Shown piece by piece: positions 1-6,455 of a DNA stretch of 10,469 nt. The position numbers and the translations under genes are program-made. This DNA comes from JBCDCU01 sp039180865 (GTDB lineage Bacteria > Pseudomonadota > Alphaproteobacteria > Rhizobiales > JACESI01): NCBI GenBank assembly GCA_039180865.1, contig JBCDCZ010000159.1, positions 1 through 10,469 on the forward strand. The letters run 5' to 3'. Position 1 is the stretch's first letter, and each line of letters starts with the position of its first letter. Below the pieces are notes generated by a model. That model was not told the origin of the DNA. It saw only the letters and a program-made list of their open reading frames with translations, and did not search any database.

Positions 1-2746
1 CATAATTGAAGCGATCGAAACGCAAAGCACGCTCGTTGGCGTCCTCGGTTAGCCAAATTGTTCGCAGGATACGCATGGGTTGCCGCTGCATCCAATTGAC
101 GAACTCCTCCAGGCGCTCGTAATCACGACCCTGGCGGGTGCGTTTTGGATGAATGAGCCGCGTGAGTTGGCTTGATACGAGTGGTTCAAAAGCGATATCG
201 GCACTGGGCGTACTGTAAGAAACTTCGAGCTTCGGCGCCGCTCCTTCGGCGAACTTAAAGGTAAACTCGTCAATGTCCGTCGAAAACCAGTGGCGGGGCA
301 GGAGTGCGGTCAGTGAAAACTTGTCGAGCGTAAAAGTCTGACGGTCGAGCTCACGGGTGAGAACGGCACCAATTAGTCTTTCACGGTCAATATCGCTCGT
401 GGGAAGGATACCAAGGGGGAGGGAGCCAATCTCTTCCTCAAGTATCCGCCTGCGGCGCGCGGCCTTGTCCATGCGCAGCATCAGCCCGGTGACGTCTTGC
501 AGGTGGGTGTAGCCCGCATGAAAACGCGTCTTGAGTTCGTCGACGGGCGTCATCGGCAAGAGCCCGCGCTTTGTCTTCAGAACCAGCTCGATATCGTTTT
601 CGAGGAGCGTATCGGCTTCAATCGCAAAGTGAGTGGCGCCGACTTTGATGGTGCGATATTCGTCGTCGTCATGGACGAGGCGGTTGAACGCATCAAGGCC
701 AGGTCTATAGCGGCTTGGCGTAATCGCGCGAAGCGTGTCGTAATGGCGAAGAATGAACTGGCCGACATCGGAGGTCCGCGGTGCGCGGACAAAGGCTGAC
801 ATTTTCGGCAAAGGCTGCATGATCCGCTTGTCAATCGCGTAAGGGATCATCACCACTTCACGCTCGCTTTGCACTTCGGTCGTCATTTTGTAATGCGCGA
901 GCACCTGGTAGTACTGCACGGTCATTGCATGGTTTTGGTTGTGGTTGCGCACGGTCCGGGTGCGCACACGCTCGCTTTCGCGCTCGTAGGCCATGGTGAC
1001 GGTCGACGAGCGCATGTCGCGGTAGGACGATGCCGTTTGCACCATCTTGTCGGACACCTGCGTAACTGCAGTCGCTGCTATGTTGCGCATTCCCTTTTGC
1101 CATTCAACGGCACTCGAGGTGCCGCTGGAGCCTGTGTCGGGACGCAGGAAATGCGCGGCTGCAAGTCCGAGCCCCGCACCGATCGGTCCGCCGATTATTC
1201 CGCCGATAACACCACCTGCAATATAGGCGGCCACCGACGGTTCGTTGGTTGCCTCTCCGCTTGCCTCACCGTCTGTCGTGCCGGTGGTTTCATCGGTGAG
1301 CGAGGCTACAACGATGTCCTGCACTGTGGTGTCGCGCTGGATATCGGCCCTTAAACTCTCGTTCGCGGTGATGGTGTCTTGACGCGAAGTGCGCTCTACG
1401 CGGCTCCAGTCTGCAATCGCTATTTTGACTTCCTCGCGCGGGGCAAGCGGCAAACTGTAAAGAAGCCGCCCGAGACCTTGCGCCGCCGGCGACCAGTATT
1501 GCCGATAGGTAATCAGCTTCCCGTGAACGAGGTTGCCCGCGACGATCCCAAAGGCGCTTTCGCGGCGCGCGCTTGGGTCCATGCTTATCGGGCTGGTAAT
1601 GTCCACACGATCACGCGGTTCGTCTCCGTCCGAGATGTCGACAAGCTCTGAGGGCTCCGTGCGCACGAGCTGCGTGAAGGAGAAACTGCGCGGTGAGATA
1701 TCTGCGCGCGATCTTATGCAGGCGGTGCCGTCCTCATTGTGCACGTCGTAGGAAAAGGCGTCCGGATCGTTCATGAGGTCGTCGGCATCGGGCGCCTCGA
1801 TCGCCGTCGAAGGCGTAGCAGCGGCCGCGTTGAGAAGATCTCGCCATTTGAAGGCTTGCGCGGGTGAAACGAATGCTACCCGTTCTTTCGTGTCGCGGCG
1901 CGTGAGGTCAGCACGATCGAAAATAGCCACCATATTATGCGGTTGATCGGTGTCTTCCTGCGGATCGGCATCATCGCCAGACGGGTTTTCGGTCTTGTCC
2001 GGAATGATTTCGCCGGGTGCGGCCACGACAAATGTGTCGTAAGCGGCAAGGGTTTCGGGATCGATTGTCGTACTGAGATAGCCCCGCGCATTGGTGGTAA
2101 CGCTCGTAATCTCGGTTTCCTGCCCGTCCCGCAGGCCGAGTAGGCGAAGCGGCATTGCGCCAAGCGCTGCGCCCGTTGTCTCGTGCCGGAGCCTCAGGCG
2201 CAACTTGGTCGCAGGAGCACCCACATCCACCGCGATCCCACCGTCTGCTTCGGAGATGGCCAAGGGTGTGGGACGTGTCGCAAGGGCGCTCGGCAGCTCT
2301 CCTTCTATCTTGAGAAAATCCGGCTTCGTGGCTTGCAGGACCTTGCTCACTTCTGGAACCGCAAAATCGGCAACTTCGGTGCGAAGGCCGAGATTGGCCG
2401 CGACTTCGGGGGCTTGGGCTGCCATTTCCCTGATGTCATTTAAAAGTGTGCGTGTCTCAGAAATCAGCGCATCCGGTACTTCGGTGTCGATCACGGTTGA
2501 AAGCGCCGTATCTATCGTGCGCAGATTGCTCTCGATCAGGCCCATTCTGGCTTCATCGGCGGTGGGTTCTTCAGCACGCATTTCAGCCATGGTAGCCAAC
2601 GTGCCGGCAACCAACGCTTTAGCGTTTCCAACGCCCGATGGCGCCGCACGCTCGATAGCGGTGACGTTCCGTTCCAGCTTGTGAAAAGTGTGCGTTATGC
2701 GTCGTGAAAACGCCCGAAGTGGTTCGGACTCACCGTCATCGTTCAT
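1..2746 (-). CDS. Large uncharacterised protein with Ig/transthyretin-like domain and glycine zipper (3' end outside window)
   Basis: One frame stays open from an ATG at 2746 to the left edge: 915 codons with no stop, so the C-terminus is missing. The start is supported by GAGGA at 2755-2759, 8 nt upstream. No signal peptide is visible. Visible layout: residues 15-150 are mostly helical, possibly partly coiled; about 178-245 form a beta-rich segment resembling carboxypeptidase-regulatory or Ig-like domains (TTNARGYLSTTID turn); 250-270 is an acidic linker; about 400-480 contain the compact motif GRLLYSLPLAPREEVKIA followed by D446-W447; 508-533 is a glycine zipper with G511, G515, G519, G523 and G527; 599-619 contain RNHNQNHAMTVQYY; 640-915 are mixed alpha/beta and basic. 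The motifs look like those of a conserved family, but I cannot name it. The zipper suggests membrane contact or helix packing. Cellular location and role are unknown. That it is a real gene is nearly certain; function is not assigned. Confidence 0.9.
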   Translation of the reverse strand, partial: MNDDGESEPLRAFSRRITHTFHKLERNVTAIERAAPSGVGNAKALVAGTLATMAEMRAEEPTADEARMGLIESNLRTIDTALSTVIDTEVPDALISETRTLLNDIREMAAQAPEVAANLGLRTEVADFAVPEVSKVLQATKPDFLKIEGELPSALATRPTPLAISEADGGIAVDVGAPATKLRLRLRHETTGAALGAMPLRLLGLRDGQETEITSVTTNARGYLSTTIDPETLAAYDTFVVAAPGEIIPDKTENPSGDDADPQEDTDQPHNMVAIFDRADLTRRDTKERVAFVSPAQAFKWRDLLNAAAATPSTAIEAPDADDLMNDPDAFSYDVHNEDGTACIRSRADISPRSFSFTQLVRTEPSELVDISDGDEPRDRVDITSPISMDPSARRESAFGIVAGNLVHGKLITYRQYWSPAAQGLGRLLYSLPLAPREEVKIAIADWSRVERTSRQDTITANESLRADIQRDTTVQDIVVASLTDETTGTTDGEASGEATNEPSVAAYIAGGVIGGIIGGPIGAGLGLAAAHFLRPDTGSSGTSSAVEWQKGMRNIAATAVTQVSDKMVQTASSYRDMRSSTVTMAYERESERVRTRTVRNHNQNHAMTVQYYQVLAHYKMTTEVQSEREVVMIPYAIDKRIMQPLPKMSAFVRAPRTSDVGQFILRHYDTLRAITPSRYRPGLDAFNRLVHDDDEYRTIKVGATHFAIEADTLLENDIELVLKTKRGLLPMTPVDELKTRFHAGYTHLQDVTGLMLRMDKAARRRRILEEEIGSLPLGILPTSDIDRERLIGAVLTRELDRQTFTLDKFSLTALLPRHWFSTDIDEFTFKFAEGAAPKLEVSYSTPSADIAFEPLVSSQLTRLIHPKRTRQGRDYERLEEFVNWMQRQPMRILRTIWLTEDANERALRFDRFNY

Positions 2747-3002
2747 GGTATATTTCCTCAAATTTCTATAAAGGATACAAACAAAGCACGGCTTCGCCCT
2801 GCCGTTCTTAGCTATCTGGCTCACGCCAAGGCGTCCTGATTAAGAAAAAATGCAGACCAGGAAGGCTTTCCAAAAAGTGCCCCTGGAAGCGTGACAATCG
2901 TCTTTTCACACAATCACATAGAGATCATGTGACAGGCACATCCGGCCAGACTTGATTAGTCGGTATGGGGTGCGAATGCGTGACGCTGCCGACCGCCGAC
3001 AT
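2747..3002. promoter_or_regulatory. Control region upstream of the large gene, with two inverted repeats
   Basis: This 256-bp spacer follows the VPLPA-CTERM gene and precedes the large gene, both minus. It contains a 12-bp palindrome, ACGCC-AA-GGCGT at 2823-2834, about 77 bp before the large gene's start codon. It also contains TCACAT-N7-ATGTGA at 2914-2932. On the minus strand the AT-rich stretch around 2760-2780 (TTTATAGAAATTTG) could hold a -10 element, but I see no convincing -35 partner. A weak GGAA/TTCC hairpin near 2859-2870, followed on the minus strand by a T-run at about 2845-2850, might end transcription of the VPLPA gene. No credible coding sequence is present. The operator role of the repeats is inference. 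Confidence 0.4.
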
Positions 3003-3695
3003 TCAAGACCGTCGACGGCGGCCGGCAAACGTCAAACCGGCGAGGCCGGCCAAAAGCATGAAGCCGGCCGCGGGCAGGGGAACCGGCGTAATATCATCCG
3101 CCACAACCGACACTTGAGCGGACGTGACACCTGTCGAGACAGTGGAGAGCCCGAGCTGGAACGATCCCCCGTCAAAGCGCGAGGGTGCGCCAAACAGTGG
3201 GTCTGCCGCGATGAGATCGTCGACAGAGCTCAGGAGGTCGACAGTGGACTCAGCATCGAACTGGAGCCTCAGAAAGCGGCGATCCGAGGGCCGCGTGTCG
3301 CTTACATCTGAGCCGTCATAAACTTCGAAAAGGGACAATTCGAACCCTTGCGCGCTTGAGAGGGTATCTTGTCTGAAAACGGCTAGAAATGAATCTGCTT
3401 CATCCAACAAAGGACCGTCCGTGCGGTTGGGTCCGTTAAAGGAGCGGCTTTCGCCGCCCGGTCCTGTCACCTCTGCGTCAAAGGCCGTCAGGCGATAAAG
3501 GACGCGTGACGACGTGACGGAATCGATGATGTCGGTGTCGATTGAAAAGGTTCCGGAAAACGTTCCGTTTCCAAAGGGCTGATTGAACGAGAGGTTGTTG
3601 ACGCCGAGCTCGCCGGAGAAGCTGAAATCAAGCGTTGCCGCCTGTGCAGGGGCCGCGAGGAGACAAAATGCGAGTGCCAAAAATCGTTTCTTCAA
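3003..3695 (-). CDS. VPLPA-CTERM sorting-domain secreted/surface protein
   Basis: A 230-residue exported protein of unknown specific function. With the TTG start at 3695 it begins LKKRFLALAFCLLAAPAQA, a clean signal peptide with likely cleavage after AQA (residue 19). The C-terminus has the three-part sorting signal: VPLPA at residues 205-209, a hydrophobic helix at about 210-224, and RRRR at 226-229. This is the VPLPA-CTERM form of PEP-CTERM; in known systems an exosortase (XrtD type) recognises the signal and processes the protein at the membrane. The body (20-200) is beta-strand rich, with DFSFSGELG and GTFSGTFSIDTD segments typical of PEP-CTERM beta-sandwich proteins, and has no catalytic motif I can see. 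TTG at 3695 is preferred because AGGGAG at 3704-3709 lies 8 nt upstream; a GTG at 3737 in the same frame would add 14 residues before the signal peptide. No exosortase gene is in the window. The LuxR gene lies upstream on the same strand, separated by a terminator. Confidence 0.88.
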   Translation of the reverse strand: MKKRFLALAFCLLAAPAQAATLDFSFSGELGVNNLSFNQPFGNGTFSGTFSIDTDIIDSVTSSRVLYRLTAFDAEVTGPGGESRSFNGPNRTDGPLLDEADSFLAVFRQDTLSSAQGFELSLFEVYDGSDVSDTRPSDRRFLRLQFDAESTVDLLSSVDDLIAADPLFGAPSRFDGGSFQLGLSTVSTGVTSAQVSVVADDITPVPLPAAGFMLLAGLAGLTFAGRRRRS

Positions 3696-3703
3696 AATCA
3701 ATA

Positions 3704-3709
3704 CTCCCT
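3704..3709 (-). promoter_or_regulatory. Ribosome binding site that decides the VPLPA gene start
   Basis: On the minus strand this reads AGGGAG and sits 8 nt before TTG at 3695. It is too close (2 nt) to the other in-frame TTG at 3701, and it lies inside the reading frame if GTG at 3737 were used. It therefore supports TTG 3695 as the start, directly ahead of the lysine-rich n-region of the signal peptide. Confidence 0.65.
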
Positions 3710-3792
3710 GTGAAAAACGGATCCTGCGCAGAGGCACTGGGAAGAGGGCGACGACACCGCATCCCAGAAGGTTGCAGGGTTGCCTTATTGTT

Positions 3793-3822
3793 AAAAAAGG
3801 AGGGATGGCTATCCAATCCCCC
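3793..3822 (-). terminator. Factor-independent terminator after the LuxR gene
   Basis: Read on the minus strand, a GGGAT arm pairs with ATCCC across a short loop, with nearby GG/CC pairs across a bulge, and TTTTTT (3798-3793) follows at once. It lies 12-40 bases after the LuxR stop (TGA, 3836-3834) and before the VPLPA gene, so the two are probably separate transcription units. A second hairpin, CCCCCT-AAAA-AGGGGG at 3818-3833, overlaps its first arm and cannot form at the same time. Confidence 0.6.
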
Positions 3823-3833
3823 TAAAAAGGGGG

Positions 3834-4586
3834 TCAGCCCTGAGACTTCCTTGCCGCTTCGATCCGGTTCTTAACATTGAGCTTCTTGTAGGCGCTCTTG
3901 AGGTAGTCGGAAACCGTATTGGGAGAAAGCCCCATAACGCGCGCGCATTCCTTGCGGCTCAAGCCCTGTCCGACATGATAGACAACCTCGAGTTCCCTTC
4001 CGCTTAAGAGCTTTGAAGCATCGCTCTCGGCGGGCGCAATCAGGTCGTCCACGCCATTTGCTTTGGTCATCGGGCGGGACTGCGTCAGGTCCTCGATCTT
4101 GCGATGGGTGACGAGGCAGAAAAAACGAATGTCCTGCTGGAGGGGTTCCATTCTCGCTTCAAAAAGTTGACGAGAGAGACCGGTGCCGAGATTAAAGCCG
4201 CCGAACCGCATTTCTCCACGCAGCCGAACGGGCACGCCGTATCCAGTGCAAAAGCCGAGATCACGGGCTGCGGAAATGAACATCCGCGCGCTTTCCGGCA
4301 GATAATCGTAATCCTCCAGGTAATCCGGACCTGTGCGCGTGAATTCGTAATGATCGCAGCAATATTTTAAAAACGGATCCTGATCCGGTGGCGTTGCGGT
4401 GAAGAGTTCGGGCATGTTCGACAGGCAAAACGGCGCGCTAAAATCCGGTTCGACAGTGACGTAAACGAAGTATTCGAAGCCGATCGCTTCGAACCCGCGT
4501 TTGGCGCGGTCCCAGATATCGGCAACATCGGTTGCTTCTTCAACCTGGCGGATGAAAGGAAGGAGGCTAGGCGTGGTTGGAATCAT
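3834..4586 (-). CDS. LuxR-family transcriptional regulator with autoinducer-binding-like domain (LuxR solo)
   Basis: A 250-residue DNA-binding regulator of the quorum-sensing LuxR type. Residues 15-165 match the autoinducer-binding domain in length and pattern, with D70-P71 of the acyl-homoserine-lactone pocket and GYGVPVR at 115-121. Residues 193-246 are a GerE/LuxR helix-turn-helix: LSGRELEVV, GLSRKECARVMGLSPNTV and YLKSAYKKLNVKNR, with the expected Glu and Gly positions kept. The tryptophan and tyrosine expected near residues 57, 61 and 85 for lactone binding are not apparent (N57, L61 and no Trp near 85), so the ligand may differ or be absent. No luxI-type synthase is in the window. The start is ATG 4586; upstream sequence lacks a clear Shine-Dalgarno, but no other Met is near. 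The downstream neighbour on the same strand, beyond a terminator, is the VPLPA-CTERM gene, which could be a target; that is inference. Confidence 0.9.
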   Translation of the reverse strand: MIPTTPSLLPFIRQVEEATDVADIWDRAKRGFEAIGFEYFVYVTVEPDFSAPFCLSNMPELFTATPPDQDPFLKYCCDHYEFTRTGPDYLEDYDYLPESARMFISAARDLGFCTGYGVPVRLRGEMRFGGFNLGTGLSRQLFEARMEPLQQDIRFFCLVTHRKIEDLTQSRPMTKANGVDDLIAPAESDASKLLSGRELEVVYHVGQGLSRKECARVMGLSPNTVSDYLKSAYKKLNVKNRIEAARKSQG

Positions 4587-4862
4587 GTTTTTGAAAAACT
4601 ACTAAGGGCATTAAGTTTCTGAGATTAAGAACATAATCCGCCTCGCTCGTTTGTCGATACGTTGTATTCCCGCGTCAGAATAGCGATGCGCCGAGCCTGC
4701 CGTGGATCTCCATCGACAGACTTTGCTTTTTGGTGGTCATGAGACGTCGCGGCCACTGCTGATTTGTGGTCTCGAATAACCAGCCTTCGGCAACGGTTTG
4801 GATGCCCGAAATAGCCTAAGACCTGTATTCACGTGGCCCTTTGAAACAGCAGAACCGGGCCG
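4587..4862. promoter_or_regulatory. Spacer with the LuxR promoter region; no gene seen
   Basis: These 276 bp separate the PhzF-like stop from the LuxR start, both minus. The last 60 bp before LuxR are AT-rich and probably hold its promoter; I cannot fix -35 and -10 boxes. GGCCC (4835-4839) and GGGCC (4857-4861) could pair across a 17-nt loop just after the PhzF-like stop but lack a T-run, so this is a poor terminator candidate. No lux-box-like 18-20 bp dyad was noticed. No coding sequence is supported. Confidence 0.35.
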
Positions 4863-5702
4863 TTATTCAATGACGCGAGCGCTGCCTGAAACGTGCACAG
4901 GCGCATTTTTCTTTCCGTCCATTGTGACCTTGATCAAAGACGGACTGCCCATATCTTCGCCCTGACGGATTGTGAATTCTCCGCCATGCGGCCATCCACG
5001 GTCACGCAGATAACCTGCAAATGCCGCCGCCGCCGCCCCGGTTGCCGGGTCTTCGAAAACGCCACCCGATGCGAAGGCATTCCGTACAACAAAGCTTTGG
5101 TCCGTTTCGATAAAGACAAGCATGATAGTAACAAGGCCATGCTTGCGCATGACACGTCGCCCCTGATCCAGGTCATAATCCATGCCCGCGAGCGTGCACC
5201 GTTCCTTTAACGGCAACATGATGTGATCCGCACCGCCGTGAATGCGAGACGGCGCGAGACGCGGATCAAGGTCGTCAAGCTTGAGGCCAAACAGCGACAT
5301 AACATCCTGGAATTCATCGTCACTGATGTCGTGGCTATGGGTCGGAGGCGACAAGAGCGTCGTGCGCATGCCTTCTGTCGAGGCTTCAGCATCAACCGTG
5401 ATAGACGCATCATTTAACGCAAACACATATGTGCCAACACCCGTACGCTGGCCAAGAACGGCGCCGAGAGCAATGGTCGCGTGGCCACAAAACGGTACTT
5501 CGGATTCGGGCGAGAAATAGCGCACTCGCCATTTCTTCCCGGAAGTATCCTGTGCGACAGCAAACGCTGTTTCCGAATAACCGACTTCTGCCGCAATCCG
5601 GGCCATTTCGTCTTCGTGGATCGCTTCATCAAGCAGCACCACACCGGCTGGGTTGCCACCTTGATTACCTTGGCTGAACGCTGCAATTCTTTGAACAATC
5701 AT
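4863..5702 (-). CDS. PhzF-family isomerase/epimerase-like protein
   Basis: A 279-residue cytoplasmic protein of the PhzF / diaminopimelate-epimerase fold, with two similar halves. Family landmarks are in order: Q11-G-N-x-x-G-NPAGVV near the N-terminus, GYSETAF with the catalytic-type Glu44, RYFSPESEVPFCGHAT (GHAT at 73-76) and EDPATGAAAA at 217-226. Length is as usual for the family. In PhzF itself Glu45 acts in the isomerisation of a phenazine precursor. Most relatives have unknown substrates, and no other phenazine gene is here, so the reaction is unassigned. At the position matching the PhzF serine after DPxTG the residue is Ala223. Start ATG 5702 has a perfect AGGAGG at 5708-5713, 5 nt upstream. 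It is divergent from the Lrp/AsnC regulator across 125 bp, which suggests local control by that regulator. Confidence 0.92.
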   Translation of the reverse strand: MIVQRIAAFSQGNQGGNPAGVVLLDEAIHEDEMARIAAEVGYSETAFAVAQDTSGKKWRVRYFSPESEVPFCGHATIALGAVLGQRTGVGTYVFALNDASITVDAEASTEGMRTTLLSPPTHSHDISDDEFQDVMSLFGLKLDDLDPRLAPSRIHGGADHIMLPLKERCTLAGMDYDLDQGRRVMRKHGLVTIMLVFIETDQSFVVRNAFASGGVFEDPATGAAAAAFAGYLRDRGWPHGGEFTIRQGEDMGSPSLIKVTMDGKKNAPVHVSGSARVIE

Positions 5703-5827
5703 AAGGACCTCCTGTTAAGTCGTTGAGGTCAAGCGTAACGGTCGCCTTTTCAGGTGTCCTGTTGGTTTGAAAGGCGCTTCAGGAGGAATGCCTTCATTTT
5801 CATGGCTCAAAAGGCTATTGTACCTGG
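5703..5827. promoter_or_regulatory. Shared divergent control region of the PhzF-like gene and the Lrp/AsnC regulator
   Basis: This 125-bp spacer must carry both promoters. It holds AGGAGG at 5708-5713 for the PhzF-like gene and several short inverted repeats: TTGA-GG-TCAA at about 5723-5732, CAGG-TGT-CCTG at 5751-5761, and TGAA-N6-TTCA just after. Lrp-type regulators bind loosely conserved dyads, so these are candidate operators for autoregulation and control of the enzyme gene. The Lrp gene itself has no strong Shine-Dalgarno before its ATG. Assignment is inference. Confidence 0.45.
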
Positions 5828-6286
5828 ATGATGAAATCTATCGATCAAATCGATCTTGCTATTATCGAATTTCTTGACAAGCACGGACGTGCTAGCCTGG
5901 CGGACATAGGAGGCGAAGTTGGTTTATCCGGCCCCTCTGTCAGTGAACGCCTTCGTCGCCTCCGCGAAGAAGGCTACATCGACGGTTTCGGTGTCAGAAT
6001 AAATCTGGGTGCGCTGGGTTACAGAATACAGGCTCTGGTGAGAATAAAACCGCGCAGCGGGCAACTTCACCATGTCGAACGCATGATCGAAGAACATCCC
6101 AGTTTTACGTCTTGCGATCGCGTAACAGGCGATGATTGTTATGTCGCACGTCTCGTTCTTAACGACATCGCTGAACTGGACAGTATTCTGATCCCATTCC
6201 ACGATCGGGCGGAAACCCATACGTCAATTGTCAAGTCTTCGATTTTCGATAACAGGCTACCGCCTCTTCGCCCGGATCCACGATAA
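5828..6286 (+). CDS. Lrp/AsnC-family transcriptional regulator
   Basis: A 152-residue regulator of normal family length. Residues 5-50 form the N-terminal winged helix-turn-helix (IDQIDLAIIEFLDKHGRASL, then the recognition region GLSGPSVSERLRRLREEGYI). Residues 65-140 form the RAM/effector domain, with the family signature VTGDDCYVARL at 99-109. Such proteins form octamers or dimers and respond to amino acids or related small molecules. Two ATGs are adjacent (5828 and 5831); either could be used, and neither has a strong ribosome site. The gene is divergent from the PhzF-like enzyme, its most likely target. The effector is not predictable from sequence; the C-terminal tail (PPLRPDPR) is slightly proline-rich but unremarkable. 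Confidence 0.93.
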   Translation: MMKSIDQIDLAIIEFLDKHGRASLADIGGEVGLSGPSVSERLRRLREEGYIDGFGVRINLGALGYRIQALVRIKPRSGQLHHVERMIEEHPSFTSCDRVTGDDCYVARLVLNDIAELDSILIPFHDRAETHTSIVKSSIFDNRLPPLRPDPR

Positions 6287-6455
6287 AGCCTCGAAGGTCC
6301 TCAAAAAGCTCAGTTAGACCCATGCTGTACGACGATCTAACAGCAGCTCTTGGAGTGCGTCGCAGCCCAACAATGTTGTGTCTTATTTGTGGCCACTGAG
6401 CTGAGTGCGTTCGGCATTATCATAGCCCAGGCATCGGTTCTTCTAACGGGCGCGC
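6287..6455. promoter_or_regulatory. Spacer before the GST gene, with a two-part inverted repeat
   Basis: These 169 bp contain AGCT-CA-GTTAGA (6307-6318) facing TCTAAC-AGC-AGCT (6336-6348). The inner 6-bp arms match perfectly across 17 nt and the outer AGCT arms also match. There is no T-run, so it looks less like a terminator of the Lrp gene than an operator or RNA hairpin in the GST leader. GST promoter boxes could not be fixed. Confidence 0.3.

Noticed and set aside
869..1354. A 161-codon plus-strand open frame, rich in His, Cys and Gly
   Set aside because: It lies opposite the large minus-strand gene, which has a ribosome site and coherent domains; this frame has none and looks like an antisense shadow.
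2091..2684. A 197-codon plus-strand open frame rich in Ser, Ala and Arg
   Set aside because: It is the antisense of the large gene's N-terminal part, with low-complexity composition and no start signal.
3695..3737. Longer N-terminus of the VPLPA protein from GTG at 3737
   Set aside because: It would put 14 residues ahead of the signal peptide, and the good ribosome site fits TTG at 3695.
4835..4861. GGCCC/GGGCC hairpin after the PhzF-like gene as a terminator
   Set aside because: Only five pairs, a 17-nt loop and no T-run.
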